Source of the DNA: Candidatus Pseudobacter hemicellulosilyticus
Lineage (GTDB): Bacteria; Bacteroidota; Bacteroidia; Chitinophagales; Chitinophagaceae
Direction of reading: 5' to 3'
DNA: 64,000 bases
Assembly: GCA_029202545.1 (NCBI GenBank)
Contig: CP119311.1
Span: forward strand, 5,022,001-5,086,000
Position 1 is the stretch's first letter; each line of letters opens with the position of its first letter. Below the pieces are notes generated by a model. That model saw only the letters and a program-made list of their open reading frames with translations. It searched no databases and was not told the origin of the DNA. The position numbers and the translations under genes were made by a program. Shown piece after piece: positions 63,251 through 64,000 of this stretch.

Positions 63251-64000
63251 ATGGAAGCCAAAAGAAGATATTCCACGATGGTGTTCCCCCAGGGCTTTGA
63301 CGGGAACAACCTCCAGCTTAATATCGTGCTGATCCCCCGTAACCAGGATCCTTTCCAGGCCTGGCCTACAGGGCTGCCCAACCCGCATCCCGCGCAGGCC
63401 ACCGCCTTTGCCAGCCTGGCCCCTCAATTTGAGGTGGCCGTCTGCAACGGACTGGAAGAATGGCCTATCGGCAATGCTACCGTTGCCGGCCAGGTGCCCC
63501 TGGCTATCCCGGTCAATGTAACCGAAGCCAGCAATAAGTTCCAGCTGCTCCAGGCCCTGGCCAACCAGCTGGGGGCTAAGATCAATATGGACGGCAGTTC
63601 GGCCGATAAGACCGACAAAGCGCCGGACACGCCGCTGCCCGAAAACCAGAGCGTACAGAAATACCTGCCGGAAAGCTACCGCACCGCTTTCAATTTCACC
63701 AACCCGCGGCATCCCAATGCCAAGCTGGACGACAGCTACCATTGCGCCATCCGGAAGGATACCAAGAAAAAGGACAACTGGAAGACCAATGACGACCTCA
63801 GCTGGGGCCAGGTCTTTGCCCATATCCTGCGCCAACCCATGCTGGCCCGCGCCTGCGGCCTGATCTATTCCGTCAGCATCAACCTGCAGCAGCATCCCGG
63901 TCTGCTCAGCAAGGGCGGTTATATTTTCGTGAACATCGTGAACGAGGAATACAATGCCATCCAGGGTGAGATCCTGAACGACCTGGCCAATGGCCCCTTC
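63251..64000 (+). CDS. unknown large protein, cut by the window end
   Basis: An open frame from the ATG at 63251 that reads without a stop for 250 codons to the window edge, so the C-terminus is missing. It starts 29 bases after the giant gene and is in the same operon by position. The N-terminus (MEAKRRYSTMVFPQGFDGNN) has no signal peptide. The visible part is soluble-looking, mixed beta with polar linkers (SADKTDKAPDTPLPEN). I do not recognise it; it presumably works with the preceding protein. Confidence 0.7.
   Translation, partial: MEAKRRYSTMVFPQGFDGNNLQLNIVLIPRNQDPFQAWPTGLPNPHPAQATAFASLAPQFEVAVCNGLEEWPIGNATVAGQVPLAIPVNVTEASNKFQLLQALANQLGAKINMDGSSADKTDKAPDTPLPENQSVQKYLPESYRTAFNFTNPRHPNAKLDDSYHCAIRKDTKKKDNWKTNDDLSWGQVFAHILRQPMLARACGLIYSVSINLQQHPGLLSKGGYIFVNIVNEEYNAIQGEILNDLANGPF

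Overview
The window looks like a chromosomal segment of a Bacteroidota bacterium, most likely of the Chitinophagaceae type. The signs are a SusC/SusD pair, several TonB-dependent receptors with an N-terminal carboxypeptidase-regulatory-like domain, promoter boxes of the TAnnTTTG type, few Shine-Dalgarno sequences, Reg_prop/Y_Y_Y sensor proteins ending in a LuxR-type helix-turn-helix, a DUF4199 protein, and roughly balanced GC with AT-richer intergenic stretches. I see no rRNA, tRNA, CRISPR array, transposase or integrase.

Layout. (1) 0.2-5.6 kb: four tandem paralogous secreted fibre-like proteins whose subtypes alternate A-B-A-B. (2) 5.7-17.3 kb: a Gfo/Idh/MocA oxidoreductase, then a small polysaccharide utilisation locus (susC-like, susD-like, GH5 glucanase) with a divergent membrane-tethered LuxR-type regulator. 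(3) 17.2-23.1 kb: a three-gene operon of a TPR-CHAT (caspase-like) protease, a small protein and a protein with two C-terminal membrane helices. It fits the computationally predicted caspase-TPR/CATRA conflict systems and is the most interesting locus here. (4) 23.3-25.1 kb: lepA, followed by an intergenic region with a terminator and a REP-like perfect inverted repeat. (5) 25.4-33.5 kb: a nine-gene minus-strand run with a dihydroorotase-like protein lacking its metal ligands, a DUF4199 protein, two glycosyltransferases, the four enzymes of GDP-D-glycero-alpha-D-manno-heptose synthesis (hddA, gmhA, hddC, gmhB) and a secreted unknown. (6) 34.2-40.1 kb: an OmpR-type two-component system, a divergent GH29 alpha-L-fucosidase-like enzyme, a porin-like barrel and a PhnA-domain protein. 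(7) 40.1-46.7 kb: a signalling operon of a response regulator-PAS-histidine kinase, a CHASE3-GAF hybrid kinase with three receiver domains, CheR and a stand-alone CheB, with no chemotaxis core genes. (8) 47-53.9 kb: a TonB receptor, an acidic lipoprotein and a beta-propeller phytase, apparently a phytate/phosphorus acquisition locus, with a TPR-LuxR membrane regulator upstream. (9) 53.9-64 kb: three minus-strand surface or secreted proteins (Ig-like lipoprotein, small beta protein, barrel-like protein) divergent from a 1903-residue protein of unknown family and a second unknown gene cut by the window edge.

The general theme is surface biology and nutrient sensing: glycan uptake with its own regulators, surface-glycan precursor synthesis, phosphorus scavenging, multi-step signalling, and one probable self-killing or defence module. 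Coding starts were moved downstream of the longest ORF where a signal peptide, promoter or gene overlap argued for it. All family assignments are from reading motifs; no database search was run.
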